Of a stretch of 64,000 nt of DNA, positions 31,983 to 41,632 are shown in pieces. The first letter of the stretch is position 1. Each line of letters opens with the position of its first letter. Under the pieces are notes generated by a model. It ran no database searches and was not told the origin of the DNA. It saw only the letters and a program-made list of their open reading frames with translations. Both the position numbers and the translations under genes were made by a program. The stretch comes from Anaerolineae bacterium (lineage in GTDB: Bacteria; Chloroflexota; Anaerolineae; Aggregatilineales; UBA3940), in the NCBI GenBank assembly GCA_016926985.1, contig JAFGNO010000093.1, forward strand, positions 1 through 64,000. Direction: 5' to 3'.

Positions 31983-32750
31983 ATGGATCACATACCTAAT
32001 AACCAAAGAGTAACCCAAAGAAACTTTCTACAACTCTTTTTTGGATCTATTTGGGGTATTATCCTATCGTCATGTAATTTTCGTATAAGCACTCTAACAC
32101 CTACTATTCAAAACACCAAGACACCCGCTCCTGAACCATCCAGCCCCCCCTCCCCCAGGAATACCTCAACGCCTACCAAGACCCCATCTCAAACCCCTAC
32201 ACACACTACAATACCTACTCAGGATTACTGCAAAACCGAGGTTGTTAATGATCTGAATCGGCTTGTCTCCACATTATCAGATCAAAACATCTTGTATCAA
32301 AACGAAAAAGGAGATCATCCATATTCTGATGGAACACTATACATAAATGTTGGGGATTGGGAAGTAGAGATCAATAATCAAATATTGGAATATATCGAGC
32401 AGTGCGATTTAGAGTTAGCCCTTCTTGAAGAAATCGTAAATGAGTTCAGGCTCTTTGAAATTACCAATCGTGATGGTGACTTGATTCTCAACACCCGATC
32501 CGCTCCCATATCGGGTCCAAACCAGGGAGAAGGTGAATATTCGATCGCTTTCACGGGAGGAATTGGCAGGGTATTTTATCTGGCTGTCTTAGTTCAAAGA
32601 GAATGGATACCTGTTGAGAATTCTGAGATCGCTTTTGGATTTCTGATCGCAAAACCAACCAACAACCCTGACGAAGGCGATGCTGGGGGAAGTGGCAGCA
32701 CAAGCGACACTAACAATACTAGTAGTTGGAGTTCCACGAGCGATCAGTAG
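31983..32750 (+). CDS. Lipoprotein with Thr/Pro/Ser linker
   Basis: 255 residues from ATG 31983, chosen because it gives a proper signal peptide; the longer frame (31869) does not. Hydrophobic stretch LFFGSIWGIILSSC with a lipobox Cys near residue 31, then a long TPTKTPSQTPT linker. The exported domain (about 90-215) is unrecognised, and a Gly/Ser/Thr-rich end follows. AT-rich and lacking the phage palindrome, it lies between two copies of the 72-bp repeat and looks like inserted cargo. Confidence 0.65.
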   Translation: MDHIPNNQRVTQRNFLQLFFGSIWGIILSSCNFRISTLTPTIQNTKTPAPEPSSPPSPRNTSTPTKTPSQTPTHTTIPTQDYCKTEVVNDLNRLVSTLSDQNILYQNEKGDHPYSDGTLYINVGDWEVEINNQILEYIEQCDLELALLEEIVNEFRLFEITNRDGDLILNTRSAPISGPNQGEGEYSIAFTGGIGRVFYLAVLVQREWIPVENSEIAFGFLIAKPTNNPDEGDAGGSGSTSDTNNTSSWSSTSDQ

Positions 32751-32751
32751 T

Positions 32752-32935
32752 GGACCCATATAGTTGGACACTTATTGAGGCATCCTTATGGGGATGCATT
32801 ATACTGAGTAATAAGCGAAAATTCAGAATACCGTGGATTTTAAGCATACCTCCTGTTGCCTAATCATGAGCGTCCCCATCAGGCATTGGATTATAAAACA
32901 CTGGCAGAAATTTATTTCTGTGTTGACGGGGGATC
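32752..32935 (+). mobile_element. IS3-family remnant
   Basis: A terminal-like GGACCCATATAGTTGGACAC at 32752-32771 is followed by a decayed stretch. Around 32856-32920 a frame encodes NHERPHQALDYKTLAEIYF, the extreme C-terminus of an IS3-type DDE transposase. The catalytic domain and OrfA are missing. It is likely involved in forming the flanking duplication. Confidence 0.65.
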
Positions 32936-32999
32936 TAATGTTGGGTTCCCCCTAAACCTTTATGGAGCACATAAAGTCCAGCTAGTTCGGGTTGCCTCA

Positions 33000-33071
33000 C
33001 CTGGCTATAACGGGCCGGATGAAGTGACGCTTATGGAGATGGGGGAGGATGTGCCTGGGGAGGGGTGAGGA
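33000..33071 (+). repeat. Direct repeat, copy B
   Basis: 69 of 72 bases match the 3' end of the FmdB-like gene at 31745-31816. It is joined in frame to unrelated sequence and is a non-functional gene end. Confidence 0.9.
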
Positions 33072-33155
33072 AACTGGGAGGCCAAGGTTTCCAGCGGCAA
33101 TAGATTATGCCTATCGTAACCATCCGAATTGCCTTGCTGCATTAGTCTTTACCGT

Positions 33156-34730
33156 CTAATATCTTGCATTTGTAATTCTGGATAATGCTTTGTAGAAATC
33201 TTCCTCATCAATCATCAAGTTGGTAGTATCAATTTCTTCAATTTGTAGCAACGCAGAATTAAGATCAAAGCTTCTGCGAATGCAATTATATGCGCCTTCA
33301 CGAGCAACGAAGGCGATATCGGCACCAGTAAGGCCAAGTAATTGATTGCTTAATTCCTCAATATGGATATTCGGTGAAAGAGGCATTCCTGATATGCACT
33401 TAGAAAAGATATCAAAGCAGCCCTTCTTGGTAGGTTTCTTTACCTCGATATGGTAATCAAACCTCCCTGGTCTCACCAATGCTTGGTCTAGTAACTCTGG
33501 ACGATTGGTTGAGCCCAATACTCGAATATTCCCATAATTCTCAAGACCGTCCATTAATGATAGCAATTGATTAACAAAACGCGAATCTAATCTAAGGTTT
33601 TCTTCACCTGATCGTTGTTGAGCAATGGAATCAATTTCATCAAAGAATATTATTGCTGGTTCCAATTCTTGAGCCTCTTCAAAAATCATACGAAGATTTT
33701 TCTCAGATTGCCCATGATACTTATTGAGTAGTTCAGGGCCTTTCACACCGATAAAGTGTGCATTAATTTCATTTGCAATTGCTTTGGCAATCATAGTTTT
33801 GCCACACCCTGGAGGACCATAAAGCAATATCCCTTTATGAGGGATAATTTTCATGTATTCAAACAGGTTTGGCTGCTTCAACGGTAATTCAATTACTTCT
33901 CTAATTGTCCCGATGATCTCATCTAAACCACCGATATCCTCAAATGATACCTCTGGAATATCCCGTTTCCTCTTTTCGCGCAGCTCTGTTTCAAATGAAA
34001 TTCTTCCAAATGAAATTTGTTGTGATCCATTGTCCACTTCTTCCTTTTTCGGTTGAATTCCTGTAATTTTCTCTTCAATTGTGTAGCCATCGTCAATTTC
34101 TTGTCGCTTCAGCTCAAATTGCTCATCGGTATTCGGATCGATTTCATTCGGCAACTTAGACAAGATTATGTCTATATTATCTACATCAAAATACGGGCAA
34201 AATGAGAGTAACTTTGATCCTGCTTCATCAACTAGGATTTCCTTAATCTTCTCTTTATCGATTTGCCATTTCTCGTTGCTGAAACTGCCAAAGTCGTACC
34301 AAATCCTTCCATTGTACTGACGATAACCCCAAGAATTCGTGGGATGATGATATCTATTTATGGACACTAGATGTCTACATTGCCAGCCTTCCTTAATATC
34401 TTGATCAATGTAACAATACTTTGCTCCTAAGTAGTTCATCCCAGATGCACAGGACATAGTATTTTTTAAGTTCCGTATTTGATCTGACGAGGCAGTATTT
34501 CCATTTATGAGAATTTCCGTTCCTTTCCAATTTTGGATCATTTCATAGATAATTTGGAATATTTGATAATGCTCGACGAATTGGGTGCTATCAAATTCAA
34601 TTGAATTTGTCTTTGAGCTTTCAGTAAAAGTGTATGTATCAAATTTCTTACACATCCTAATAACTTTTGGATAATTTTGTGAACTTGATTTTGAAAACCT
34701 AAGTGTAACTAGAAAATCTGATTTATCCAT
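33156..34730 (-). CDS. Cdc48/FtsH-like AAA+ ATPase with novel N-terminal region
   Basis: 524 residues. The C-terminal AAA+ module has Walker A GPPGCGKT (305-312), Walker B IIFFDEID (360-367), a sensor GSTNRPE and arginine finger region RPGRFD, close to Cdc48/VCP type. Only one AAA module is present. The first 240 residues are unlike the Cdc48 N-domain and unrecognised, with several Cys and aromatic residues. It is the first leftward gene of the second cargo island and AT-rich. Such ATPases remodel or unfold proteins; here it may act with the HEPN neighbour in defence. Confidence 0.75.
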   Translation of the reverse strand: MDKSDFLVTLRFSKSSSQNYPKVIRMCKKFDTYTFTESSKTNSIEFDSTQFVEHYQIFQIIYEMIQNWKGTEILINGNTASSDQIRNLKNTMSCASGMNYLGAKYCYIDQDIKEGWQCRHLVSINRYHHPTNSWGYRQYNGRIWYDFGSFSNEKWQIDKEKIKEILVDEAGSKLLSFCPYFDVDNIDIILSKLPNEIDPNTDEQFELKRQEIDDGYTIEEKITGIQPKKEEVDNGSQQISFGRISFETELREKRKRDIPEVSFEDIGGLDEIIGTIREVIELPLKQPNLFEYMKIIPHKGILLYGPPGCGKTMIAKAIANEINAHFIGVKGPELLNKYHGQSEKNLRMIFEEAQELEPAIIFFDEIDSIAQQRSGEENLRLDSRFVNQLLSLMDGLENYGNIRVLGSTNRPELLDQALVRPGRFDYHIEVKKPTKKGCFDIFSKCISGMPLSPNIHIEELSNQLLGLTGADIAFVAREGAYNCIRRSFDLNSALLQIEEIDTTNLMIDEEDFYKALSRITNARY

Positions 34731-35028
34731 TTTCAGAACCTCGGAACCTAAGTAAGTTAAATAACTTTAGCTGAGACGCACGAGCTCATCAACTCAAGTT
34801 TTTCAGATTGACACTTTAGCTCAATCAACTGTCAACCGCTGCAGATCCTCAACTACAATCTGAAAACATCATAGAGACGAGACTAATTGTATAGGTGCCG
34901 GAATTATTGCCAAACTCAGTTTCAGCAACAGGAATTCGACCCAATTTTTTAACCATCTCCTAAGTAACTCGTGCGGTCTGATCCTGATAGCCTTCTACCT
35001 AACTATAGGCAACGTTAGAGGAGCCTTT
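34731..35028. other. Gene-free AT-rich gap
   Basis: No open frame or strong signal; probably holds the promoter of the leftward AAA gene. Confidence 0.35.
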
Positions 35029-35997
35029 TCAAATATTTAATAAAGGTTTTTCAAAAAACCATAACGGACTCGATGGGACTTCATAATCTGAAATGTCCTC
35101 ATGAAGAAACCAGGTAAGCAGCTCTCTTAATGCCTCCATCGCGTTCTTAGTAGATGGATAGTCATTCTCCGCATTATGAGCCAGATCATTTCTACTCTTT
35201 CTTGCCTTGTGAAGTCTATCTGCCAAATCCTCAGAGAAAATACCCGCCGTAAGTAATATTTCTGTCTGAATAGCAGCTGTGTAAGTTCTAGTATCCTTTA
35301 ATCGATTTAACCGGTTCTTATTTTCAATTTCATCACGATACTTCCTCCATTCATGAGCAATAAGTTGTTCACATGCAATCCAAGAATTAAGGAGGGAAGT
35401 GTCAAGATGATATCTTGAGAACGATGAATAAGCAGTAACGATGAACGCAGGCAAGCTTAAAGAAACGGATTCGAGTTTGGTTGCAAGATCTAAATTAGCG
35501 ACTTTATAAATGATCTCAATACTGGAATTTAAGGAGGTCCACATAAGTTCGTCTTCTTCATTTTTGCGACTTGAATCAAATGGCGCTAGATTATAGCTAG
35601 GCTTGAAAGACACTGAGGGGTAGAGGATAGAAACATGACCATTATGTATTTCGCCAACACAAAGGCGAGATGGAGTAGCAGCCTCAGAAATCAATCCGTT
35701 TAGTGTCAACTCACAGATTAGACGATTCAGTAGTCTGCAGGAGTTATGTTCAAAATCGAGTTGCAAGTTCAGATAATCTAAATTTAGATGTCCCAAATCA
35801 TTCTCCCTTCGACCTAATAGATCATCGGGGATAGGAAGGAATAATCCTCCCATTGCTGTGATGTGGATTCGATAATCGGAGTTAACTGCAACTGTTCTAA
35901 TAATTTTGTGAGCGCTTTTTGGGTTTTCAAGATTGACTTCAGTTAAAAATGTGAGTGGATCGAGATAAGTTCCGATGAAATATTTCGCTTGGTTCAC
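35029..35997 (-). CDS. HEPN-domain protein (Apea-like)
   Basis: 322 residues. Residues 195-300 have the helical layout of large HEPN proteins: SWIACEQLIAHEW, later HKARKSRNDLAHNAE, with the R-x4-H ribonuclease-type motif (RNDLAH). The N-terminal 180 residues are an alpha/beta region without clear relatives. HEPN proteins often act as RNases in toxin-antitoxin and abortive infection systems. No antitoxin is identified next to it. Island gene, no phage palindrome. Confidence 0.68.
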   Translation of the reverse strand: MNQAKYFIGTYLDPLTFLTEVNLENPKSAHKIIRTVAVNSDYRIHITAMGGLFLPIPDDLLGRRENDLGHLNLDYLNLQLDFEHNSCRLLNRLICELTLNGLISEAATPSRLCVGEIHNGHVSILYPSVSFKPSYNLAPFDSSRKNEEDELMWTSLNSSIEIIYKVANLDLATKLESVSLSLPAFIVTAYSSFSRYHLDTSLLNSWIACEQLIAHEWRKYRDEIENKNRLNRLKDTRTYTAAIQTEILLTAGIFSEDLADRLHKARKSRNDLAHNAENDYPSTKNAMEALRELLTWFLHEDISDYEVPSSPLWFFEKPLLNI

Positions 35998-36190
35998 GCT
36001 GTCACTCCGATTTACAAACTCATAAATATAACCTAACAGTTATAGTTACTGGCATGCCTGGTACTTGCTGAAAAGATACAAGATAACGATCTCATAATTG
36101 ATATTGAAACCTGAAACCCCAATAGTCAAAGCATCGTCGAGACAATTCCTTGGTATGTTGTTATGCGAAAGTTGATTGTTCACCCAGCCA

Positions 36191-36349
36191 TTATTTTGGC
36201 TTGCTTGGCCTAGGTTTCGGTTTTTCGGGCGGTGGGGCTGGGACCCGTTGACCTTTTATTGCGTCATTGCCACTACCGATTTTTTTATCAGGAGTACCGG
36301 TTTTCTTTTCCTCCAGAAATATTGCATTTGGTTTCCTTCTGAGTAACAT
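36191..36349 (-). CDS. Small basic Pro/Lys-rich protein
   Basis: 52 residues from ATG 36349 (AGGAG site), eight bases after the membrane protein's stop. Entirely disordered, ending in PAPPPEKPKPRPSKPK. It is probably an accessory of the membrane protein upstream; function unknown. Confidence 0.5.
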   Translation of the reverse strand: MLLRRKPNAIFLEEKKTGTPDKKIGSGNDAIKGQRVPAPPPEKPKPRPSKPK

Positions 36350-36357
36350 TTTTACTC

Positions 36358-36759
36358 CTAAAGGTTTGAGTGTGTAAAAATTGCAGCGAAAATTACGCCC
36401 ACTACAAATAAAATACCGCCTAATGCATTCAAAATGCCTGTGAGAATATCCTGCCATCCACCAGGATGATTATCATAAATTTTTTCTATATCAACTTGCT
36501 TAATCGCCTTCCTCAATGCCCAATTGCTGGAGTAGAAGGATAATAAAACAATAGAAATGCTTATAGCCCATAAAATCCAAGCCACTAAGATGTAATTGGG
36601 ATTGACTACTGAATTGCTGCCAATAATGTCTTTTATAAATGCAAAGGTAATTCCTAACGCGCCACCCGATAACGCGATAAGGTTTTTATCGTAATCATCC
36701 TGAGCTTTTTGCTCTGCAGTCATCAAGTTTGTCCTATATTTTTCGAGTAAATCAGACAT
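36358..36759 (-). CDS. Three-helix membrane protein, SLATT-like
   Basis: 133 residues from ATG 36759 (AGAGGAA site). A helical N-terminus (LLEKYRTNLMTAEQKAQDDYDKN) precedes three membrane segments: about 28-44, 58-79 and 105-128. The size and helical soluble parts recall SLATT-type pore effectors of nucleotide-signalling defence systems, but no nucleotide synthase is visible, so that is a guess. 36760-37131 upstream is AT-rich without a gene. Confidence 0.5.
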   Translation of the reverse strand: MSDLLEKYRTNLMTAEQKAQDDYDKNLIALSGGALGITFAFIKDIIGSNSVVNPNYILVAWILWAISISIVLLSFYSSNWALRKAIKQVDIEKIYDNHPGGWQDILTGILNALGGILFVVGVIFAAIFTHSNL

Positions 36760-37131
36760 TTTTTTCCTCTTGCTCGATTGGATTATCAAAAAAATCCTCC
36801 CCTTTTTAGGGAGTCTATAGCACACGAACACTTCGTCAAGATTTTAATAACCTTCGCCAAGGCAACAGAAACTGCGAGTAGAACGAGGTCCCTCAAGCTT
36901 ACCTTCACTAATATGGAATCAAATTTGTCTTCCTGAATTATTCCGGAATTCAACTCATAAAGTAGCCGTTAAGCGATCAGCCCCTTCGAACTAAAGCGCT
37001 GTTATTCGTCCCAAATCCTGCTTTCTAAATAAAGAGATAGTCTCCCACCAGACAAATCGTTGCATTTCCTCGACCGATTCCAGAGTGAAGTTAGCCGGAG
37101 ATGAGACGACCCAAACAAAGATCTGTGGTGA

Positions 37132-37782
37132 TTAAACAAATGCTTTAAGAAAGCTTTCAAAGCTCTGAATATGTCCGGTCTGGTCCAAACGAATTTGAAG
37201 CTGTTCTAAATATTTGGAATGTAATAAAGCTTTGGGTTGGCTTTTTGAATAAGTCAAATTCCTATATTTGTCATTCAATGCAGCAATTAGATATTTCTTC
37301 GCAAACTGAGCTCTTGACAGATCTTCTATTGCCGGTAATTGTTCAGGGTCTTGACTTCCTACATTGAAAAATCTTTGATAGGTTCTTAATCGAGAAGATT
37401 GGGAGTTTCGACGAATTATCTTTCTATTGCCAAGAGCCCAAGTCTCAAAGCAAAAATGCTGAACCACAATCTTAACTGGTACTCGACAAGGAAATTGGAC
37501 TAAGTGGGACTGGATTTCCTCGTATTTTTCATCTCTCGACATTTCTTCAGAGTCTATTGATATCACAAGCCGGTCAAAATTTGTGTGAGAATTTACATCA
37601 GAAATAGCATTCTCAATAACAGTAAAATAACGTGGGTATCCACCACCCGTTATGAGGTAGCAATCATCATTCTTAATCTCATCGATATAGTTCTTCAGAG
37701 TTAGGCGCGGATTAATTAAAGGGATCCAATGTTTATAAACCTTCTGCTCAGTTACCCCCTCAACCACAACATAGATATTCAT
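37132..37782 (-). CDS. TOPRIM-like nuclease partner of the ATPase
   Basis: 216 residues. It begins with a strand and VVEGVTEQ (Glu8), and later VISIDSEEM (Asp77-x-Glu79), the Glu and DxE/D pair of a TOPRIM fold. The C-terminal half is helical and basic. Its start overlaps the ATPase stop by four bases. ATPase-TOPRIM pairs of this kind include OLD/Gabija-type and PARIS (AriA-AriB) phage defence; which type this is cannot be told without a profile search. Confidence 0.62.
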   Translation of the reverse strand: MNIYVVVEGVTEQKVYKHWIPLINPRLTLKNYIDEIKNDDCYLITGGGYPRYFTVIENAISDVNSHTNFDRLVISIDSEEMSRDEKYEEIQSHLVQFPCRVPVKIVVQHFCFETWALGNRKIIRRNSQSSRLRTYQRFFNVGSQDPEQLPAIEDLSRAQFAKKYLIAALNDKYRNLTYSKSQPKALLHSKYLEQLQIRLDQTGHIQSFESFLKAFV

Positions 37783-38909
37783 TCAACACCGTCAGTATAG
37801 AAAGGATCATTAATAAGCTGAATAAACGCTTCTTGCTTAGATTTTCCAAACCTACCCTCAAGCTCTTCACCATACAATATTTGAATATCGGTACCTTTCC
37901 TATGGAATAAGTACCAGTTCCGAGAAGGAATGTCATTAATAATGTAAGGATGATGACTCGTGACAAAGAATTGAATTTGTTTCTCAAGACGAAGAATGAA
38001 ATCAGGAAAAAAATCAATAGCACTAATTCCAAGTGAATTCTCATACTCATCGATGATATAGATGGAATCATCCGGAGCAGAATAAATATCAGTAAGAATT
38101 AGGAGGATTTTTTGCATACCAGAGGACATATCAGGGAGTGGAATCCAGTCCTGTTGATTTCGTTCACGAATACAAAAAACCGGTACATTTAAAGGGAAAG
38201 CTACATTAGGCGAAACTTGAGCTAAATCTCGAAAGCTGAAATCACTAACAAATGAGAATGCGATTTTAAATTGCTCTTCAATTTCGGTGAAGAGATCTGG
38301 GAAATACTTATCCATCAAATACAATGTAGTATTCAATCCAAACCCGGTCTTGTATAAAGCGCGTAGAGTTGGTTCGTTGTCAAACTTTTGATGAAGCTCT
38401 AAACTGACAGCCTCTAAATGAGATAATCTCGCCAAATCATCATGGAAGAATCGACGTCTCCTAATATTTTCGAATCCATTGAATATTGGCTGAACAACTT
38501 CCTCCTCCCTTAATAACGAAATTGCAGTCTTTCTAGCGGGAAGTTTTGGAAGATCAGTTGAACTGAACCTAAATTTTCCTGGCCTTCGATCTACTAAAAC
38601 TTGACTTTCCTCATTCCCCAATATCTCAAGTTTCTCAAAAATTATCCTAGAATCCTCATCGGGGTTTACATCATCTGTTTCAATAACCCACTTGTAGGTT
38701 ATGCCTGATTGCAGAAAAGTAATATCCCACTTTCCTTGCACAAACTTGTCTGCAGCGACAAAGGAACCAAGATTAAATAAAGTATTCAATAACCGAGTCT
38801 TCCCTGTTGCAGAATCTCCAACTAACAAATTCATCTTTTGGAATTCAACGGGAGTAAAAGACCAATGTGTATGACCCTTACCATGACATTCATATCGTAG
38901 AATTTTCAT
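37779..38909 (-). CDS. OLD/ABC-type AAA ATPase
   Basis: 376 residues. Walker A GDSATGKT (31-38), ABC-like signature SSGMQK (262-267), Walker B IYIIDEYEN (283-291) and His switch TSHHPYIIND (317-326). Between the Walker motifs the coiled-coil region is short, as in AAA15/OLD proteins. It forms a two-gene unit with the TOPRIM-like gene, probably sensing phage infection and licensing the nuclease. AT-rich, in the cargo island. Confidence 0.8.
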   Translation of the reverse strand: MKILRYECHGKGHTHWSFTPVEFQKMNLLVGDSATGKTRLLNTLFNLGSFVAADKFVQGKWDITFLQSGITYKWVIETDDVNPDEDSRIIFEKLEILGNEESQVLVDRRPGKFRFSSTDLPKLPARKTAISLLREEEVVQPIFNGFENIRRRRFFHDDLARLSHLEAVSLELHQKFDNEPTLRALYKTGFGLNTTLYLMDKYFPDLFTEIEEQFKIAFSFVSDFSFRDLAQVSPNVAFPLNVPVFCIRERNQQDWIPLPDMSSGMQKILLILTDIYSAPDDSIYIIDEYENSLGISAIDFFPDFILRLEKQIQFFVTSHHPYIINDIPSRNWYLFHRKGTDIQILYGEELEGRFGKSKQEAFIQLINDPFYTDGVE

Positions 38910-39056
38910 TGCATCCTACCTTTCTAATCCCTAGGAAAAATCTGTCCAAAATAATAAGTAATTAATAAAGTCAACTTTTTTATGAGGGTCCGTAAAAATT
39001 ATCTACTCTACCGAATATTGTTCTATTTCGACTAACAAGATTGATTATTGGTTTCT

Positions 39057-39656
39057 TCAAGCAAAGATATCTGTCAACACTGACCTATTAGAATCAGTAT
39101 CACCGAATACCTGTAAACCTCTATTAAGTAGTTGAGTAGTTGCATCAGAGTTCGAATACTGTTTCCTCAAAACGTTAAACATTCGCTTAAACCGTTGATT
39201 CAATTTTGGCGTGACGATTGAAAGCATAGAAACAAGGCGGAGATCCTTCGTATATCCGTATTTAAGGTCAACAATGTTTTCTATAAAGTAGCAAAGTTCC
39301 CATTCTTCAAGTACATCAGGAGAAGGGATATGGGAAATATCGTAACTATCGATGCCTCTGTCCAAAAGCCAAAGGTTTCTATACTTTTCGAACGCTTCAT
39401 CTGAAGGTATCAATGGACCCAACTCTATTAATGTAATAGCCAAGTGAATAAGCATGTCCATTATACGATGATTAAGCCTCAAGGTTTTCCCCTCTAAATT
39501 AAGTAAAGCTGCTTTTGTTGCCAATTCGATAACGTGAGCATGAAGGAAGGGTAAAGATCCGTTATTAAAATCCCTTTTCTTCAACAAGATGATGTCTAGC
39601 ATAAAATCATCAGCTAGGCGGCCAAAATTACCAGCAACCACATCCATACTTTCCAT
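39057..39656 (-). CDS. HEPN-like helical protein
   Basis: 199 residues. Residues 38-75 (FLHAHVIELATKAALLNLEG, NHRIMDMLIHL) match the conserved helices of HEPN/abi-type domains, where a helix with H-x-E is followed by a late H. There is no R-x4-H motif. The remainder is helical. It is the last gene of the cargo island before the head operon. Function unknown; defence is inferred from the neighbourhood. Confidence 0.5.
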   Translation of the reverse strand: MESMDVVAGNFGRLADDFMLDIILLKKRDFNNGSLPFLHAHVIELATKAALLNLEGKTLRLNHRIMDMLIHLAITLIELGPLIPSDEAFEKYRNLWLLDRGIDSYDISHIPSPDVLEEWELCYFIENIVDLKYGYTKDLRLVSMLSIVTPKLNQRFKRMFNVLRKQYSNSDATTQLLNRGLQVFGDTDSNRSVLTDIFA

Positions 39657-39970
39657 TGCACATCCCTAATAATGCCGAGAAAAATCAAATTCAATTTCGA
39701 TACTCTGCTGATTTTATTCAGTTTGACGCATCTGGTAGTAATTTCAGAAATTATGCAGCGATTAATTCCACCTCATATTTCTCTCTGAAAGTGATTATCT
39801 TTCAGAACACATCAAATTTAGCACATCTTCCTCCATTTGCCACTTCTTCTTGAGAGCCATATCTTCTTATCAGCGATCAGAAATGGTGTTTTCATAAACT
39901 ACTCTTCACATTGCAAATACCGTTCATATCCCATATATCCATACTGTTGTATTATTTATAATCCATACGG
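39657..39970. other. Gap between cargo island and head operon
   Basis: AT-rich, with no supported gene. It forms the right border of the cargo island; base composition changes to the phage average at about 40.1 kb. Confidence 0.4.
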
Positions 39971-39999
39971 TTGACCACTATTACATTCTGTGATACAAT
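39971..39999 (+). promoter_or_regulatory. Head operon promoter
   Basis: TTGACC, 17 bp, TACAAT, 110 nt before the portal gene. A CTTCTG/CAGAAG stem follows at 40019-40036. It allows the head/tail genes to be expressed despite the island upstream. Confidence 0.6.
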
Positions 40000-40108
40000 C
40001 CCAATTAAGTAGAACCACTTCTGCACAAACAGAAGCAGTTCCAAACTGCCTTTCCCCCATTTAGGCTCTACCCCCTTTTGAGTTGCAAATTCATAGTAAG
40101 GATGACCG

Positions 40109-41632
40109 ATGCTGACCTATCCCGATTATTCGGATCTCAGCATGTCGCCGTTCAGCGATGGCCTGCAGCTCCTGTGGGACCAGGCGTTCACCGAGCGGCA
40201 GAAATACCACCATTACTTCTCCGGGGAAGTGTTCCATGAACGCGTCCAGGTGGAGGACGAGGACACCCAGGGTGATCCCCCCCTGCTCTACCCCGTGGGG
40301 ATGAACCTGGTTCGGACCCTGTGTGTCTCCCAATCGGAAGCCCTGTTTGGTGAATGGGAAGATATGGTCATGCGCTTCCGGGCCCGCCAGGACGTTGCCG
40401 AAGACACCTCCACCGAAAAAGCAATCGAATGGGCGCATCAAATCCTGACCGATAACCACTTCGAGACCCTCGGCTATGAATTGGCCCTCGATCGTGAAGT
40501 GTACAAGGGCTGTGCGGTCAAGATCAGCTTTGATCTCACCCTGCCATCAAAAATCCGGCTGTCCCGCCTGCCACTGGATTACTTCTACCCGATCTGGGAC
40601 CCCGACAATCCGGACCGGCTGCTGGAAGCGTATCTGGCCGTCCCGATGTCCCTGGAGCAGGCACGAGCCCGCTACGGGGTCAAGATGGAAAACGCCCACG
40701 ATATCGTTTTCCGCGTGGAGCACTGGACCGAAACAACCTACGAAAGCCGCCTCAATGATATCCGGATTGACGAATATTCCGGTCACAACCCCTGGGGTGT
40801 TGTCCCAATCGAATACATCCCCCGCATGCGAACGGATGACTGGTACGGCGACAGCCTGGCAAAGGAAATCATCACGGTGCAGGATGAGCTCAACATGCGC
40901 CTGGCCGACATGGGAGAAGCCGTCAACTACAATTCGCACCCGATCCGCTGGGGCCGGGACCTTCCCAAGCAGTTCAACGCCCGCAACTTCCCGGTCGGTG
41001 CCTTTGCCTTCTGGAACCTGGGGCGTTCCCTGCAGGACAAAACCCCTGAAGTCGGTGTGCTTGAAGTCAAGAACCCGGTCCCGAAGGAAGGGCTGGATTA
41101 CATCAACTTCCTGTATGACTGGACCCGGACCTCTTCCTTCTCCCCTCCAATCGCCTTTGGGGAGGATGACGGCGGCGGTCAACGCTCCGGGCGGACGTTG
41201 CAGATCCGCATGTGGCCCCTGATCCGGGCCACCCGCCGCAGCCGGGCCTATTTCGGCGCCGGCATGATCCGCATTCTCCATAAAGCGGCTGCCATCATGC
41301 GGCAAAAGAACCTGGGTAATTCCTATGCGACACAGCGGGTACTGGAAGGCCGACTGGTGGCACAGTTTGCGGAAATCATGCCGCAGGACGAAGCCGCAAT
41401 TGTCGACAAGGTTGTACGCCTGCTGACCCTGCCGGTGCCACCCATGTCGCTGGAAACTGCGACCAAAGAGCTTGGCTATGGCGCCCGTGAAGTGGATCGC
41501 ATTCGAGCCTATCTCTCAGATGAGCTGTTTCAGGACTATCTCAACAAGAAGCCGGAAGTGTCCACCCCTGGCGAGGAAACACTGGAACCACAGGATACGA
41601 AGGATCGCAAGGCCGACCGGAACCCAGAATGA
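40109..41632 (+). CDS. Portal protein
   Basis: 507 residues. N-terminal stretch with YFYPIWDPDNPDRLLEAYLA near 157 and PIEYIPRMRTDDWYGDSLAKE near 230, typical of siphovirus portals with a wing and a central stem. The C-terminus is Pro-rich and charged. It forms the 12-mer ring through which terminase pumps DNA and to which the tail is joined. It is the first gene of the structural operon. Confidence 0.8.
   Translation: MLTYPDYSDLSMSPFSDGLQLLWDQAFTERQKYHHYFSGEVFHERVQVEDEDTQGDPPLLYPVGMNLVRTLCVSQSEALFGEWEDMVMRFRARQDVAEDTSTEKAIEWAHQILTDNHFETLGYELALDREVYKGCAVKISFDLTLPSKIRLSRLPLDYFYPIWDPDNPDRLLEAYLAVPMSLEQARARYGVKMENAHDIVFRVEHWTETTYESRLNDIRIDEYSGHNPWGVVPIEYIPRMRTDDWYGDSLAKEIITVQDELNMRLADMGEAVNYNSHPIRWGRDLPKQFNARNFPVGAFAFWNLGRSLQDKTPEVGVLEVKNPVPKEGLDYINFLYDWTRTSSFSPPIAFGEDDGGGQRSGRTLQIRMWPLIRATRRSRAYFGAGMIRILHKAAAIMRQKNLGNSYATQRVLEGRLVAQFAEIMPQDEAAIVDKVVRLLTLPVPPMSLETATKELGYGAREVDRIRAYLSDELFQDYLNKKPEVSTPGEETLEPQDTKDRKADRNPE

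Noticed and set aside
39656..39853. 65-codon rightward frame before the head operon
   Set aside because: AT-rich, no ribosome site, opposite to the adjacent gene start region.
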